Notes: generated from the sequence alone by a model not told the origin. 64,000 nucleotides of DNA from Actinomadura spongiicola (GCF_003432485.1 NZ_QVNQ01000007.1:1-64000), one strand, 5' to 3'. Shown: positions 43,401 through 51,129, numbered from the stretch's first letter. Made by a program: numbers and translations.

Positions 43401-43608
43401 CGCGAAATGACAGCTTTTCCCTGTTTTTGTCGGTGATGCTCTTCAGGGGCAGGTCCGTCCCGTCCGGGAGCGGCACCCACGATCGGGCCTGCCCCAGATC
43501 CCAGCCGCTCTTCACCTCGGCGAGTCCGGCGGGCAGTTGGCCGGGGAGGGTGACCTCACTCGACAGGGCGTCCAGCCAGCTTCGGACCTCCTTCACCGTG
43601 ATGGCCAT
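40399..43608 (-). CDS. DUF6603-domain protein (1069 aa)
   Basis: The first gene of the four-gene cluster. The middle of the protein, about residues 380-830, matches the DUF6603 pattern: FTGLALGFGYNSSVALPEADR, EFPFVRALG, MWLAAGLSCSI, CKVTGGAAVYVWFPGS, FVATVGGYHPAFPVPGHYPQVPRLG, KGELYVAVTPKAGMVGGRLE, and VVWGPPTGGRVHLKTG near the end. The long repetitive amphipathic strands suggest a large beta structure. DUF6603 is known in bacteria and fungi, but I know of no assigned function. No signal peptide or Walker motif is visible. The ATG follows GAGGA by eight bases, and TACATT on the minus strand near 43650 may be its -10 box. Confidence 0.82.
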   Translation of the reverse strand: MAITVKEVRSWLDALSSEVTLPGQLPAGLAEVKSGWDLGQARSWVPLPDGTDLPLKSITDKNREKLSFRAKAGDVPIGVRLLTRKDAPTESDGVYGIALELPVTDALKSLGSVGGTDLALVLEIWHVGKWSKPMVGFYARAWLPWENGKRVEVLGTVAKSGGVTSAQLMALPPPGGGWSLTSLLAKITGGQEIRLPPWLPKVRAFNLMMDTGGSGTRFLLWAVDETPATTPWLVALLPKSAKESRPPVVVSVLAPLGATTRLSSLGLLRGQIPAEADVRVRVQAVYASQKIAAESLAELNAAVGGGPLPDRAALGAGLTLLTWVSTGDTTYKLRVRRPAPAAIGEDDAEEGGSLIRTERTLGPLHLRQVRLRLLPASGSRKERLLVELDAAFVAAGFELEATGLGMEIELVEEPTVRVVLRGLGVAYARDPLRVMGALVARPADETCHFAYDGLIMVKAATWGLLAVGSYARIKGTANQPDYVSLFVFGALEGRVNGPPPVVFTGLALGFGYNSSVALPEADRVTEFPFVRALGNMKELTGVGPDEPVSATEVLRRVTGGTGAVVGPANGVMWLAAGLSCSIAETVDVAGLLMVQFGGDDLLVALLGRVSADFPARSTGGRTPAVAHLELGFRALYEHVKRQFSLTAALTDNSWIVHPDCKVTGGAAVYVWFPGSANEGDFVATVGGYHPAFPVPGHYPQVPRLGLSWSVSSAVAVKGELYVAVTPKAGMVGGRLEVHYDAGGLRAWLIAYFNVTVWWAPLSFRAEIGVTVGASYTLDAWVCSVTTRVEIAATLVVWGPPTGGRVHLKTGPFSVTARFGDSREPWGPLGSKMSWTDFAARQLPAAPLTIGALDGLLTDPVKVRQATTARGDRWVVSTDGFTFAARTVIPVTKLVYNTAAQSLNDRPKVGGRERDRSKHLHVRPVQYTGSSEDCTLTVTVDRTASDGTADTDLTSSTEGWPVKPLYAAVPDALWGVRLDAPPPADKAAEDTTAVYAVGLQVRIPPPALEGDRRDTSLEVIKYTPETARANPLKHGASTRTAPGDPGMDQKAAAARLRKVLTDMTLLEVLP

Positions 43609-43646
43609 CCGGGCAGTCCTCTCGCCGCCGAAAAGAATCGAATCCG

Positions 43647-43835
43647 GTGATCAATGTAGGAGAGATCCGGCCGCGTATGGCCCTCGGCGGCGAAACCATG
43701 ACACAGCCTTTGTCGAACGGCAATTTGAGGACCACGCGCCTTGCCATCCCTGGTGATCAGATGAGACGCCCACCGGTTTTGGCCCTTCTCGGCGGGGGAA
43801 CCTGTGAACAGAACTATCTGCGCCGAGCTGCATGA
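43647..43835 (+). CDS. Possible small ORF upstream of the unknown 215-aa gene
   Basis: A 62-codon reading frame from GTG 43647, or 45 codons from ATG 43698, ending in an ATGA overlap with the next ORF. No good ribosome site precedes either start and I recognise no family. The overlap is the only support. It may be 5' leader rather than a gene. Confidence 0.25.
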   Translation: MINVGEIRPRMALGGETMTQPLSNGNLRTTRLAIPGDQMRRPPVLALLGGGTCEQNYLRRAA

Positions 43836-44479
43836 TCAAATGGAAGGCGAGCTTCTTGCCACTCACCAAGACGCTGGATCCGCTGGAGCTGGCCGAAAAG
43901 AAGCTGCCCGACGACCTGGCCAAGGCGGTGGCGAGTCTGTGCTTCACGAATTGCCTTGGACTGAGACGGGGACCCGGCGAGGTGGTGGGCGACGCCCACG
44001 CCTTCACCGATTGCATCGGAGTGGGACCCCTCATCCCGGTGGGAAGACCCCCGCTCTACGTCTGGATCGCCAGGCCGAACGACGAGAGGTTCCAACCGCG
44101 CTGGAACGGTCGGCTCTGGAACAGTTGCTTTTCGATCATCCAGAAGACCAGGGGGCAGGAGGCGACGGCCAGCGTCGTTTCCGGAAGCACGCCCGGCGCG
44201 GAACGGTATGCGGTGCGCAAGGGCCTGCTGACCGTCGATATCGACAAGGACTTTCCGGATACGTACAGTTTCGCCAAGATGGTGAAAAAGCAGCTCGGCA
44301 AGAGCTTCGGCGCCCCGATCCCCATTCCGGACTTCCTTGATACGGCGCCCAGGGTCGAAATGGTTCGCTGCATAGCGACCTTCTACCTTGCCGTTTACGA
44401 CGTGCTGCTGGAATCGGTCACCGACGGGAAGAAGGGGCTGGCGCAAGAACTTCTGTTCAAGCTCGATGACATCGGTTGA
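43832..44479 (+). CDS. Unknown 215-aa protein divergent from the DUF6603 operon
   Basis: A 215-aa soluble protein of unknown family, basic at both ends, with seven cysteines (for example SLCFTNCLGL and RLWNSCFSII), moderate hydrophobicity and no signal peptide. Lysine-rich stretches (FAKMVKKQLGKSF) and lower GC codon use than most of the window stand out. The ATG at 43832 lacks a clear Shine-Dalgarno sequence and overlaps a possible small upstream ORF by ATGA. It is the only gene sharing the promoter region of the four-gene DUF6603 operon, so it could be its regulator or partner. I cannot assign a function. Confidence 0.6.
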   Translation: MIKWKASFLPLTKTLDPLELAEKKLPDDLAKAVASLCFTNCLGLRRGPGEVVGDAHAFTDCIGVGPLIPVGRPPLYVWIARPNDERFQPRWNGRLWNSCFSIIQKTRGQEATASVVSGSTPGAERYAVRKGLLTVDIDKDFPDTYSFAKMVKKQLGKSFGAPIPIPDFLDTAPRVEMVRCIATFYLAVYDVLLESVTDGKKGLAQELLFKLDDIG

Positions 44480-44488
44480 TCGAACGCC

Positions 44489-44523
44489 GTTCGGGCGCCC
44501 GGCGGTGAGCCGGGCGCCCGAAC
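44489..44523. terminator. Perfect 15-bp hairpin, bidirectional terminator
   Basis: GTTCGGGCGCCCGGC at 44489-44503 pairs perfectly with its complement at 44509-44523 across a five-base loop, between the convergent 215-aa gene and the second carboxylesterase gene. Confidence 0.8.
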
Positions 44524-44533
44524 GTGGTGTGCG

Positions 44534-46156
44534 TCAGTGGTTGTACGGGGTGAGGCGGTCCCAGAAGGCGCAGTGGTGCTGGCGGCCGATCTCCCTGGTC
44601 AGTTGGCTGTCGCCGGCCGGGGCCAGGGACATCACGTCCGGGTTGTGGCGGGTGAACCTGGGCCACAGCGGCGCGCCCTCGACGGTCGGGTCGCCGGTGC
44701 GGGCGAAGCCGGTCCACTGGGCGGTGATCTGTGCGCCGAACGCCTGCTGGTTAGGAGTCAGTTGCTGTCCCGGACGCGGTGACAGGAACTGGTTCAGCAG
44801 GACGTGGTAGGCACCGTTCGGTTTGGTCTGGTCGAGCCAGGTCGCCGGTGGGGCGTCGGCGTTGTCGGACTGGTAGGCGTACACCGGGATGTGGCGCGAC
44901 ATCCGCCTGTGGTTGAGCAGGGACGGGCAGACGGAGTTGGAGTCGGCCACGATCGTCCGGTAGGCGATGAACGCGGAGGGCGTCGGGAAGCGTTCCAGCG
45001 GGTAGCGGGCGAACACCTGGTCCGCGTAGCGCCCGTACTGCTGCCGCACCAGCCTCCTGTAGTCGTCGGGGGTGTTGGCGGAGGCGAGCTGGGTCTCGTC
45101 GCGGTCCACGCCGTGCATGAGGGTGACGTCGTTGACGCGACCGGTGGCGAACGCCTTCGCCGGGGACATCGTCAGGGTCTTGCCGTCGACGATCGGCGCG
45201 ATCGTGCCCATGTCAGGGCCCATCCCGTCGCCGGACCTGTCCAGCAGCGTCTTCACCGGCACCTGGCGCAGGCAGGCGGCGGTGTCGGCGGCGTCTCCGC
45301 AGCCGACGGCCGCGGCGAAGCGGTCACCGGTGCGGTGCGCCTCCGCCGCGGTGGGCAGTTCGGACTTGCAGTCCTGCGGCTGCCAGGACGTGTTCGTGCC
45401 CAGCAGCGAGTTGTATTCGCCGCTTTGCACGATGCCCTTGTGGAACAGTCCCTTGGCGGTGGGGGAGACGGCGTTGGCGCATACGCTCGACCCGCCGGCG
45501 GAGGCGCCGAAAATGGTCACGTTCCGCGGGTCGCCGCCGAATTGGGCGATGTTCCGCTGCACCCAGCGCAGCGCCGCCTGCTGGTCCTGGAACGCGTAGT
45601 TCCCCGAGTTGCGGCCCAGATCCCTGTGCGCCATGAATCCGAAGATGCCGAGCCGGTAATGCACTTCCACGGAGACGACGTTCCCGGATCGGACGAGGTG
45701 GCTGCCGTCTGCGGGGGTGCCGAACCGGAACCCGCCGCCGTGGATCTGCACCATGACCGGAAGCCGCTTGGAACCGGCGTTCTCCGGCGCCCTGACGTTC
45801 AGGTTGAGGCAGTCCTCGATGGTCGACCCGGAGCCGAGACCGTCCGCCTGCGGGCAGTTGGCGCCCCGCTCGGTCGCCGGGAACGTCGAGGTCCAGGGGC
45901 GGGCCGGCGTGGGCGGCGCCCAGCGCAGGTCGCCGACCGGCGGGGCCGCGTACCGGATTCCGAGCCAGGACGTGACGCCGCCGGTGACCGTTCCGCAGAC
46001 GGCGCCCCTGTCCGTCCGGACGGTGGTGCCCGGTGCGCATTCGGGTGCCCCGGAGGCTTGGGGAGAGGTGCGCGCCGCGGACGCCGGGGCGGTGAACGTC
46101 AACGCCGCCACGGCCGCCACGACCAAGGCGGGCCATCGCATTTTCTTCGGCTCCAT
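44534..46156 (-). CDS. Secreted type-B carboxylesterase, paralogue of the 7.6-kb gene
   Basis: A 540-aa esterase, colinear with the carboxylesterase at 7560-9194 over its whole length. Signal peptide of about 28 residues (RWPALVVAAVAALTF, then ASAARTS). The oxyanion hole is HGGGFRFG, the nucleophile elbow GASAGGSSVC, and the probable catalytic histidine is in GAYHVLLNQF. It differs from its paralogue around that histidine, where the EFSYLY segment is replaced, so specificities may have diverged. Flanked by a 15-bp terminator and a 520-bp upstream gap. Exported by Sec. Confidence 0.92.
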   Translation of the reverse strand: MEPKKMRWPALVVAAVAALTFTAPASAARTSPQASGAPECAPGTTVRTDRGAVCGTVTGGVTSWLGIRYAAPPVGDLRWAPPTPARPWTSTFPATERGANCPQADGLGSGSTIEDCLNLNVRAPENAGSKRLPVMVQIHGGGFRFGTPADGSHLVRSGNVVSVEVHYRLGIFGFMAHRDLGRNSGNYAFQDQQAALRWVQRNIAQFGGDPRNVTIFGASAGGSSVCANAVSPTAKGLFHKGIVQSGEYNSLLGTNTSWQPQDCKSELPTAAEAHRTGDRFAAAVGCGDAADTAACLRQVPVKTLLDRSGDGMGPDMGTIAPIVDGKTLTMSPAKAFATGRVNDVTLMHGVDRDETQLASANTPDDYRRLVRQQYGRYADQVFARYPLERFPTPSAFIAYRTIVADSNSVCPSLLNHRRMSRHIPVYAYQSDNADAPPATWLDQTKPNGAYHVLLNQFLSPRPGQQLTPNQQAFGAQITAQWTGFARTGDPTVEGAPLWPRFTRHNPDVMSLAPAGDSQLTREIGRQHHCAFWDRLTPYNH

Positions 46157-46676
46157 ACCGACCTTCTCTCTCGCGGGAAAGGGAAACTCGCGGGGAAGTG
46201 AAGACGCCGTCGGGAGCAGCGGAAAGGCGCCAGGATCGTTGGCGGGGTGGACGGCGACTACGGTGGCGCCGCTGATTTTGCCGGATGGTGTGCACGCCCA
46301 TCGTGATCACGGATGAACCGAAGATTAAATTGGTGTTGTAGAGCCGGATAGAGTTTCGTGGCGCCGCGATCGGCCAGTGGCCTCGAACGAGCGGCGACCG
46401 GCGCGCCTGGTCGATGAGCGGTCGGATCTCTGCGACCGGCGGTCGGTGCGCACCGCATGTCCCTCACCCGTCCCACCAGGCACAGCAGAGTGCGACATCG
46501 AGCGCGAAGTCTTCTGTTCATCGTGTGTTCCGGACCATTCGCCGCAGGGCCCGGGGGTGCTCGACGCGCCGGGTCGGCGGTTCGCCGCACTGACCGGCCG
46601 GCCCTCCTGACCACCCGGTGTGACCATGTGATGCTCCGCCCGACGGCGTCCGATGCTCGATCGAAGGGGAGCGGCG
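46157..46676. other. 520-bp divergent intergenic region
   Basis: Lies between the carboxylesterase (minus) and CocE-type (plus) genes and must hold both promoters. A short AT-rich patch at about 46315-46340 is the best candidate promoter region. I see no convincing gene, long repeat or RNA; the reading frames here have no ribosome sites and no family similarity. Confidence 0.5.
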
Positions 46677-48527
46677 ATGAGAACGAGACGGCGAATGACG
46701 AGGCGGCGGTTGTCCCTCGGGGGCGCCGCGGTGGTGCTGGCCGGCGCGGCGGCCGTCCCCGGGGCGAGCGCCGCGAACGGTGCCGGGGCCGCCGGTGACC
46801 GGTGTGAATTCACCGTCCAGAAGGACGTCCCCACCACGATGCGGGACGGGACCGTCCTACGGTCCAACGTGTTCACTCCGAAGGGAGACGGCGACTTCCC
46901 CGTCATCCTGATGCGGCTGCCGTACAACAAGGAGCGCGCGGAGAACATCTTCTACGCCGACCCCGACTTCTACGCGAAGGCCTGTTACCTGGTCGTGGTG
47001 CAGGACGTCCGCGGGCAGTACAAGTCGGACGGAACCTTCTACGCCTACCGCGACGAGGCCACCGACGGGTACGACACCATCGAGTGGGCCGCGCGGCTGC
47101 CGCGCTCGAACGGCAAGGTCGGCATGTACGGCTTCTCCTATCCCGGGTTGACGCAGTGGCTTCCGGCCACGCTCCGGCCGCCGCATCTCGTCACCATCGT
47201 CCCGGCGTTCACGTCGTCCGACATCTACGACGGCTGGACGTACGAGGGAGGCGCCCTGTACCAGTCGTTCACTCAGTCGTGGCCGCTGTTCTCCCTAGCC
47301 AACAGTTCGGTCGACCGTCTGCCCGACGGCGAGAAACTGAGCGCGGAGATGAACCAGGCGTCAGGGGACCTGTTCCGCAAGTGGTACTGGTACCTGCCGT
47401 TGAAGAAGTTCCCGCCGCTGTACCCGAAGGACGAGCGCGTCGCGCCGTACTTCTACGACTGGATCAAGCACCCGAGTAACGACTCCTACTGGAAGCGCTG
47501 GAGCATCCGTGACCGGTACCCGCAGGTCCAGGTGCCGTCGCTGAACTATGGCGGGTGGTACGACATCTTCCTCAACGGCACGGTCGAGAACTTCGCCGGG
47601 ATGCGCGCCGAGGGCGGCACGCTTACGGCCCGGCAGGGCACGAAGATGCTCATCGGACCCTGGACGCACGGCGGCTCCGGCCGCAGGACGGGCGCGATCG
47701 ACTTCGGGCAGGACGCCGTCGTGTCGATCGAGGAGGTCCAGCTCCGCTGGTTCGACCACTGGCTCAAGGGCGCCCGCAACGGGGCCGACAAGGACCCCGC
47801 CGTGAAGATCTTCGTGATGGGCGCGAACAAGTGGCGCACGGCCGACAGTTGGCCGATACCCGGCACCGCGTACACGAAGTACTACCTGCACAGCAACGGC
47901 GACGCGAACACCATCACCGGCGGCGGCACGCTCAGCACCAGCCCGCCCGCGGAGGGGGAGGAGCCCGACCGCTACCGGTACGACCCGGACAACCCGGTGC
48001 CGAGTTTCGGCGGACGGTTCCAGGCCTCGGTGCCCGGCGGCCCGCACGACCAGCGGCTCATCGAGCAGCGGCCGGACGTCCTCGTCTACAGCACACCGCC
48101 GTTGCAGCAGGACACCGAGGTCACGGGGCCGATCTCGGTGACGCTGTACGCGTCGTCCTCGGCCCGCGACACCGACTGGACGGCGAAGCTCACCGACGTC
48201 CACCCGGACGGGAGTTCGATGCTGATCCGGCACGGGATCCAGCGGGCCCGGTACCGGGTCTCGCTCGAGAAGCCGTCGCTGATCCGCCCCGGAAAGGTCT
48301 ACAAGTACACGATCAAGCTGTGGCCGACCAGCAACGTGTTCAAGGCGGGCCATCGCATCCGGCTGGAGGTCTCCAGCAGCAACTTCCCGATGTTCGACCG
48401 TAACCCGAACACCGGCCACGAGTTCGGCACCGACCGCGGGACCAGGACCGCCGACCAGACGATCCGTCACGACCCCGAGTACCCGTCGTCGGTCACGCTG
48501 CCGATCATGCCGCGTCCGATCGACTGA
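46677..48527 (+). CDS. Exported CocE/NonD-family hydrolase (X-Pro dipeptidyl-peptidase type)
   Basis: A 616-aa serine hydrolase. A Tat-like signal (RRRMTRRRLSLGGAAVVLAG, Ala-rich to about residue 40) precedes the catalytic alpha/beta-hydrolase domain. The nucleophile is the Ser in GMYGFSYPG near residue 155, the domain start reads TMRDGTVLRSNVFTP, and the acid/His region lies in MLIGPWTHGGSG. The last 200 residues form the jelly-roll domain of this family (TGPISVTLYASSSARDTDWTAKL, FKAGHRIRLEVSSSNFP). Substrates of relatives include cocaine-type esters, glutaryl-acylates and X-Pro peptides. The ATG at 46677 follows AGGGGAG. Confidence 0.9.
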   Translation: MRTRRRMTRRRLSLGGAAVVLAGAAAVPGASAANGAGAAGDRCEFTVQKDVPTTMRDGTVLRSNVFTPKGDGDFPVILMRLPYNKERAENIFYADPDFYAKACYLVVVQDVRGQYKSDGTFYAYRDEATDGYDTIEWAARLPRSNGKVGMYGFSYPGLTQWLPATLRPPHLVTIVPAFTSSDIYDGWTYEGGALYQSFTQSWPLFSLANSSVDRLPDGEKLSAEMNQASGDLFRKWYWYLPLKKFPPLYPKDERVAPYFYDWIKHPSNDSYWKRWSIRDRYPQVQVPSLNYGGWYDIFLNGTVENFAGMRAEGGTLTARQGTKMLIGPWTHGGSGRRTGAIDFGQDAVVSIEEVQLRWFDHWLKGARNGADKDPAVKIFVMGANKWRTADSWPIPGTAYTKYYLHSNGDANTITGGGTLSTSPPAEGEEPDRYRYDPDNPVPSFGGRFQASVPGGPHDQRLIEQRPDVLVYSTPPLQQDTEVTGPISVTLYASSSARDTDWTAKLTDVHPDGSSMLIRHGIQRARYRVSLEKPSLIRPGKVYKYTIKLWPTSNVFKAGHRIRLEVSSSNFPMFDRNPNTGHEFGTDRGTRTADQTIRHDPEYPSSVTLPIMPRPID

Positions 48528-48568
48528 AACTTTTTACACAGACAGTACTTAGCGAGTCGAACGACCCT

Positions 48569-48631
48569 CCACGGCCGGTGCTCCGGCAGGTGCGACGCCC
48601 CAGGTGACGCCTGCCGGAGCACCGGCCGTGG
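48569..48631. terminator. 22-bp perfect inverted repeat, probable terminator
   Basis: The arm at 48569-48590 (CCACGGCCGGTG... GGCAGG) is the exact reverse complement of 48610-48631, with a 19-base loop. It starts 41 bp after the CocE-type stop. Unusually long for a terminator; a miniature mobile element remnant is the alternative. Confidence 0.65.
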
Positions 48632-48800
48632 CCACATCCGGACCGAACCGCGCTTCCGTTCCGACCGCCGCCGGCCTGCGCGTCGGACGTCGAGGAATGT
48701 CGCGAGCCCCGGTCCCGTGGGCGGTCCGGCCCCCTACCGCCGAATCCTCGGTCGGGGGAGGTTTAGCGCACGCGGATCGGGAAGATCCAGCATCACGTCA

Positions 48801-48829
48801 TTGACGGATGCTTCCGGAAGAAATACTTT
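48801..48829 (+). promoter_or_regulatory. Promoter of the amide-utilisation operon
   Basis: TTGACG at 48801-48806 and TACTTT at 48824-48829 are 17 bp apart, close to the ideal -35/-10 arrangement. Two palindromes overlap it: CTTCCGGAAG at 48811-48820 in the spacer and TACTTT-N6-AAAGTA at 48824-48841 over the -10 box. A repressor bound there would block transcription. Confidence 0.65.
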
Positions 48830-48868
48830 TCTCAGAAAGTAAGAGACCTGGTGGCCGGGAGGCCCGTC

Positions 48869-49150
48869 ATGGTGACCTATCAGTACCGCTGCGCCCAGTG
48901 CGGACCGTTCGACCTCACGCTGCCGATGGGCGAGGCACGACCAGAGCAGCGCTGCGCGCAGTGCGAAGGCACGGCCCGCCGCGTGTTCACCGCGCCGACC
49001 CTCACCCGTCCCGGCGCTCCGCTGACCCGGGCGCTCGACGCCCAGGAGGCGAGCCGGCACGAGCCGCGGGTGGTGACCTCGCCGCCTCCGGCGGGGCGCC
49101 GTCCGGCGCCGCCGTCCGATCCGCGGCACGCGCTGTTGCCACGGCCTTAG
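48869..49150 (+). CDS. fmdB: FmdB-type zinc-ribbon protein
   Basis: A 93-aa small protein with a CxxC...CxxC zinc ribbon (YRCAQCG near residue 6, QRCAQCEG about 22 residues later) in the N-terminal 45 residues, followed by a disordered Pro/Arg-rich tail. FmdB-type proteins accompany formamidase genes and were proposed as regulators of them. The ATG follows GGGAGG by six bases. Nine bases separate its stop from the AmiS/UreI gene, so the three-gene operon is probably fmdB-amiS-fmdA. Confidence 0.85.
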   Translation: MVTYQYRCAQCGPFDLTLPMGEARPEQRCAQCEGTARRVFTAPTLTRPGAPLTRALDAQEASRHEPRVVTSPPPAGRRPAPPSDPRHALLPRP

Positions 49151-49159
49151 GGGGATCTC

Positions 49160-49789
49160 ATGGGAAGCGTGGGCCTGCTCTACGTCGGCGCGGTTCTCTT
49201 CGTCAACGCGATGATGCTGCTGGGACGCGTCGAGGCGCGCTCGGCCGCACCCATCAACCTGTTCGTGGGCGCGATGCAGGTCATCCTGCCCACACTGCTG
49301 CTGGTCGCCGCGGGGACCGACGTCAAGCTGATCAGCGCGGCGGCGGGCATCTACCTCTTCGGCTTCACCTATCTCTACGTCGGCATCGGCCTGCTGGCCG
49401 GTCTCGACAACACCGGCGTCGGCTGGTTCTCGCTCTTCGTGTCCTTCTCGGCGATCATCTTCGCGCTCATCAACTTCTTCGACGTGGATGATCCTCCCTT
49501 CGGCGTCATCTGGCTCTCCTGGTCCTACCTGTGGTTCCTGTACTTCCTCGTCTTCGGGCTCGGTCGTGAGGAACTGACCGCGTACACGGGATGGATGACC
49601 CTCGTCAACGCGCTGGGCACCGTCACGATGCCCGCGTTCCTGCTGCTCACCGACAACTACACGACGGACACCTGGTTCGCCGTCGTCCTGGCGGTCTGCG
49701 TCGTGGTCCTCGCCGTCGCGCTGTGGCCCCTGACGCGTCCCGGACGCGGCGGGGCCGCCGCGCCCGGCCAACCGGCCACCGGCCCCTGA
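49160..49789 (+). CDS. amiS: AmiS/UreI-family amide or urea channel
   Basis: A 209-aa integral membrane protein with about six hydrophobic segments (LLYVGAVLFVNAMMLLGRV; LFVGAMQVILPTLLLVAAG; IYLFGFTYLYVGIGLL; WFSLFVSFSAIIFALINFF; LWFLYFLVFGLG; WFAVVLAVCVVVLAVALW). This matches the AmiS/UreI proton-gated or passive channel family for short-chain amides and urea. The Gly/Pro/Arg-rich C-terminus is cytoplasmic. It follows the FmdB gene and precedes formamidase, so formamide or acetamide import is the likely role. Confidence 0.9.
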   Translation: MGSVGLLYVGAVLFVNAMMLLGRVEARSAAPINLFVGAMQVILPTLLLVAAGTDVKLISAAAGIYLFGFTYLYVGIGLLAGLDNTGVGWFSLFVSFSAIIFALINFFDVDDPPFGVIWLSWSYLWFLYFLVFGLGREELTAYTGWMTLVNALGTVTMPAFLLLTDNYTTDTWFAVVLAVCVVVLAVALWPLTRPGRGGAAAPGQPATGP

Positions 49790-49881
49790 CCGCGCGCCGC
49801 GCCGGGCGCCGCGTTCCGGCGCCCGGCGTGCGGCCCTCGCAAATTCCGAAAACTCCAAGGCACCTATCTCTGGGAGGACTC

Positions 49882-51129
49882 ATGCCCGAAGTCGTGTTCA
49901 GCGTCGACCAGGCCCGTTCGATGCGAGATCAGGACGTGCCCGGCCACAACCGGTGGCACCCGGACATCCCGGCGGCCGCGACCGTGCGTCCCGGCGCGGA
50001 GTTCCGCGTCGAGTGTCGCGAGTGGACCGACGGCCAGATCGGCAACAACGACTCGGCCAACGACGTGCGCGACGTGAACCTCGCGCCCTGCCACATGCTG
50101 AGCGGACCCATCGCCGTCGAGGGCGCCGAACCCGGCGACCTCCTCGTCGTCGACATCCTCGACATCGGCCCCGTCCCGCAGGAGACCGGGCCGGTGCCTG
50201 GGCAAGGATGGGGTTACACCGGCATCTTCGCCAAGCAGAACGGCGGCGGCTTCCTCACCGACTACTACCCGGACGCCTACAAGGCGATCTGGGACTTCCA
50301 CGGTCAGCAGGCGACCTCGCGTCACATCCCCGGCGTGCGGTTCACCGGCATCACCCACCCCGGGCTGTTCGGCACGGCCCCGTCCCCGGACCTGCTGGGA
50401 CGGTGGAACAGCCGGGAACAGGCACTGATCGACACCGACCCGACCCGGGTGCCGCCGCTCGCGCTGCCGCCCCTGCCGGACGGGACCCTCGCCGGGACGC
50501 TCACGGGGGACGCCCTGGCGAAGGTCGGCGCGGAAGGGGCGCGTACCGTCCCGCCGCGTGAGAACGGCGGCAACCACGACATCAAGAACTTCACGCGCGG
50601 CGCCCGCGTGTTCTACCCGGTGCACGTGGCGGGCGGCCTGCTGTCCGGCGGCGACCTGCACTTCAGCCAGGGCGACGGAGAAATCACCTTCTGCGGCGCC
50701 ATCGAGATGGGCGGGTTCATCGACTTCCACGTCGACCTCATCAAGGGCGGCATGGAGAAGTACGGCGTCACCAACAACCCGGTCTTCATGCCCGGCAACG
50801 TGGAACCGCGCTACTCCGAGTTCGTGTCGTTCATCGGCATCTCGGTCGACCACGACTCCAACACCAACTACTACAACGACGCCACCATCGCCTACCGCAA
50901 CGCCTGCCTCAACGCCATCGAGTACCTCAAGACGTTCGGCTACAGCGGCGAGCAGGCGTACCTGCTGCTCGGCGCCGCGCCGATCGAAGGACGCGTCAGC
51001 GGCGTCGTCGACATCCCGAACGCCTGCTGCTCGCTCTACCTGCCCACCGAGATCTTCGACTTCGACATCCGTCCGACGGCCGAGGGCCCGCGCCGGGCCG
51101 ACCGCGGCCAGTGCGCCGTCTCGTCCTGA
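49882..51129 (+). CDS. fmdA: Formamidase (acetamidase/formamidase family)
   Basis: A 415-aa enzyme hydrolysing formamide (or another short-chain amide) to ammonia and a carboxylate. The sequence matches FmdA over its full length: GHNRWHPDIPAAATVRPG, GAEPGDLLVVDILDIGP, GRWNSREQALIDTDPTRV, PPRENGGNHDIKNF and GDLHFSQGDGEITFCGAIEMGG. The ATG at 49882 follows GGGAGGAC; a longer in-frame reading upstream overlaps the AmiS gene and has no similarity. A second, more divergent family member is at 59964-61103. A strong hairpin follows at 51203-51232. Confidence 0.95.
   Translation: MPEVVFSVDQARSMRDQDVPGHNRWHPDIPAAATVRPGAEFRVECREWTDGQIGNNDSANDVRDVNLAPCHMLSGPIAVEGAEPGDLLVVDILDIGPVPQETGPVPGQGWGYTGIFAKQNGGGFLTDYYPDAYKAIWDFHGQQATSRHIPGVRFTGITHPGLFGTAPSPDLLGRWNSREQALIDTDPTRVPPLALPPLPDGTLAGTLTGDALAKVGAEGARTVPPRENGGNHDIKNFTRGARVFYPVHVAGGLLSGGDLHFSQGDGEITFCGAIEMGGFIDFHVDLIKGGMEKYGVTNNPVFMPGNVEPRYSEFVSFIGISVDHDSNTNYYNDATIAYRNACLNAIEYLKTFGYSGEQAYLLLGAAPIEGRVSGVVDIPNACCSLYLPTEIFDFDIRPTAEGPRRADRGQCAVSS

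Larger units (their letters stand above)
48528..48868. other. Intergenic region with hairpin and amide-operon promoter
   Basis: 341 bp between the CocE-type gene and the amide operon. It holds a 22-bp perfect hairpin at 48569-48631, which is the terminator, and a clear promoter at 48801-48829. I see no additional gene. Confidence 0.6.

Noticed and set aside
33064..43608. Contractile injection or phage tail cluster
   Set aside because: No sheath, tube, baseplate spike or AAA+ motor motif is visible; DUF6603 and the other genes do not match tail proteins I know.
46325..46798. Plus-strand ORF near 46.5 kb resembling a membrane peptide
   Set aside because: It has no ribosome site and no family similarity, and overlaps the start of the CocE-type gene in another frame.
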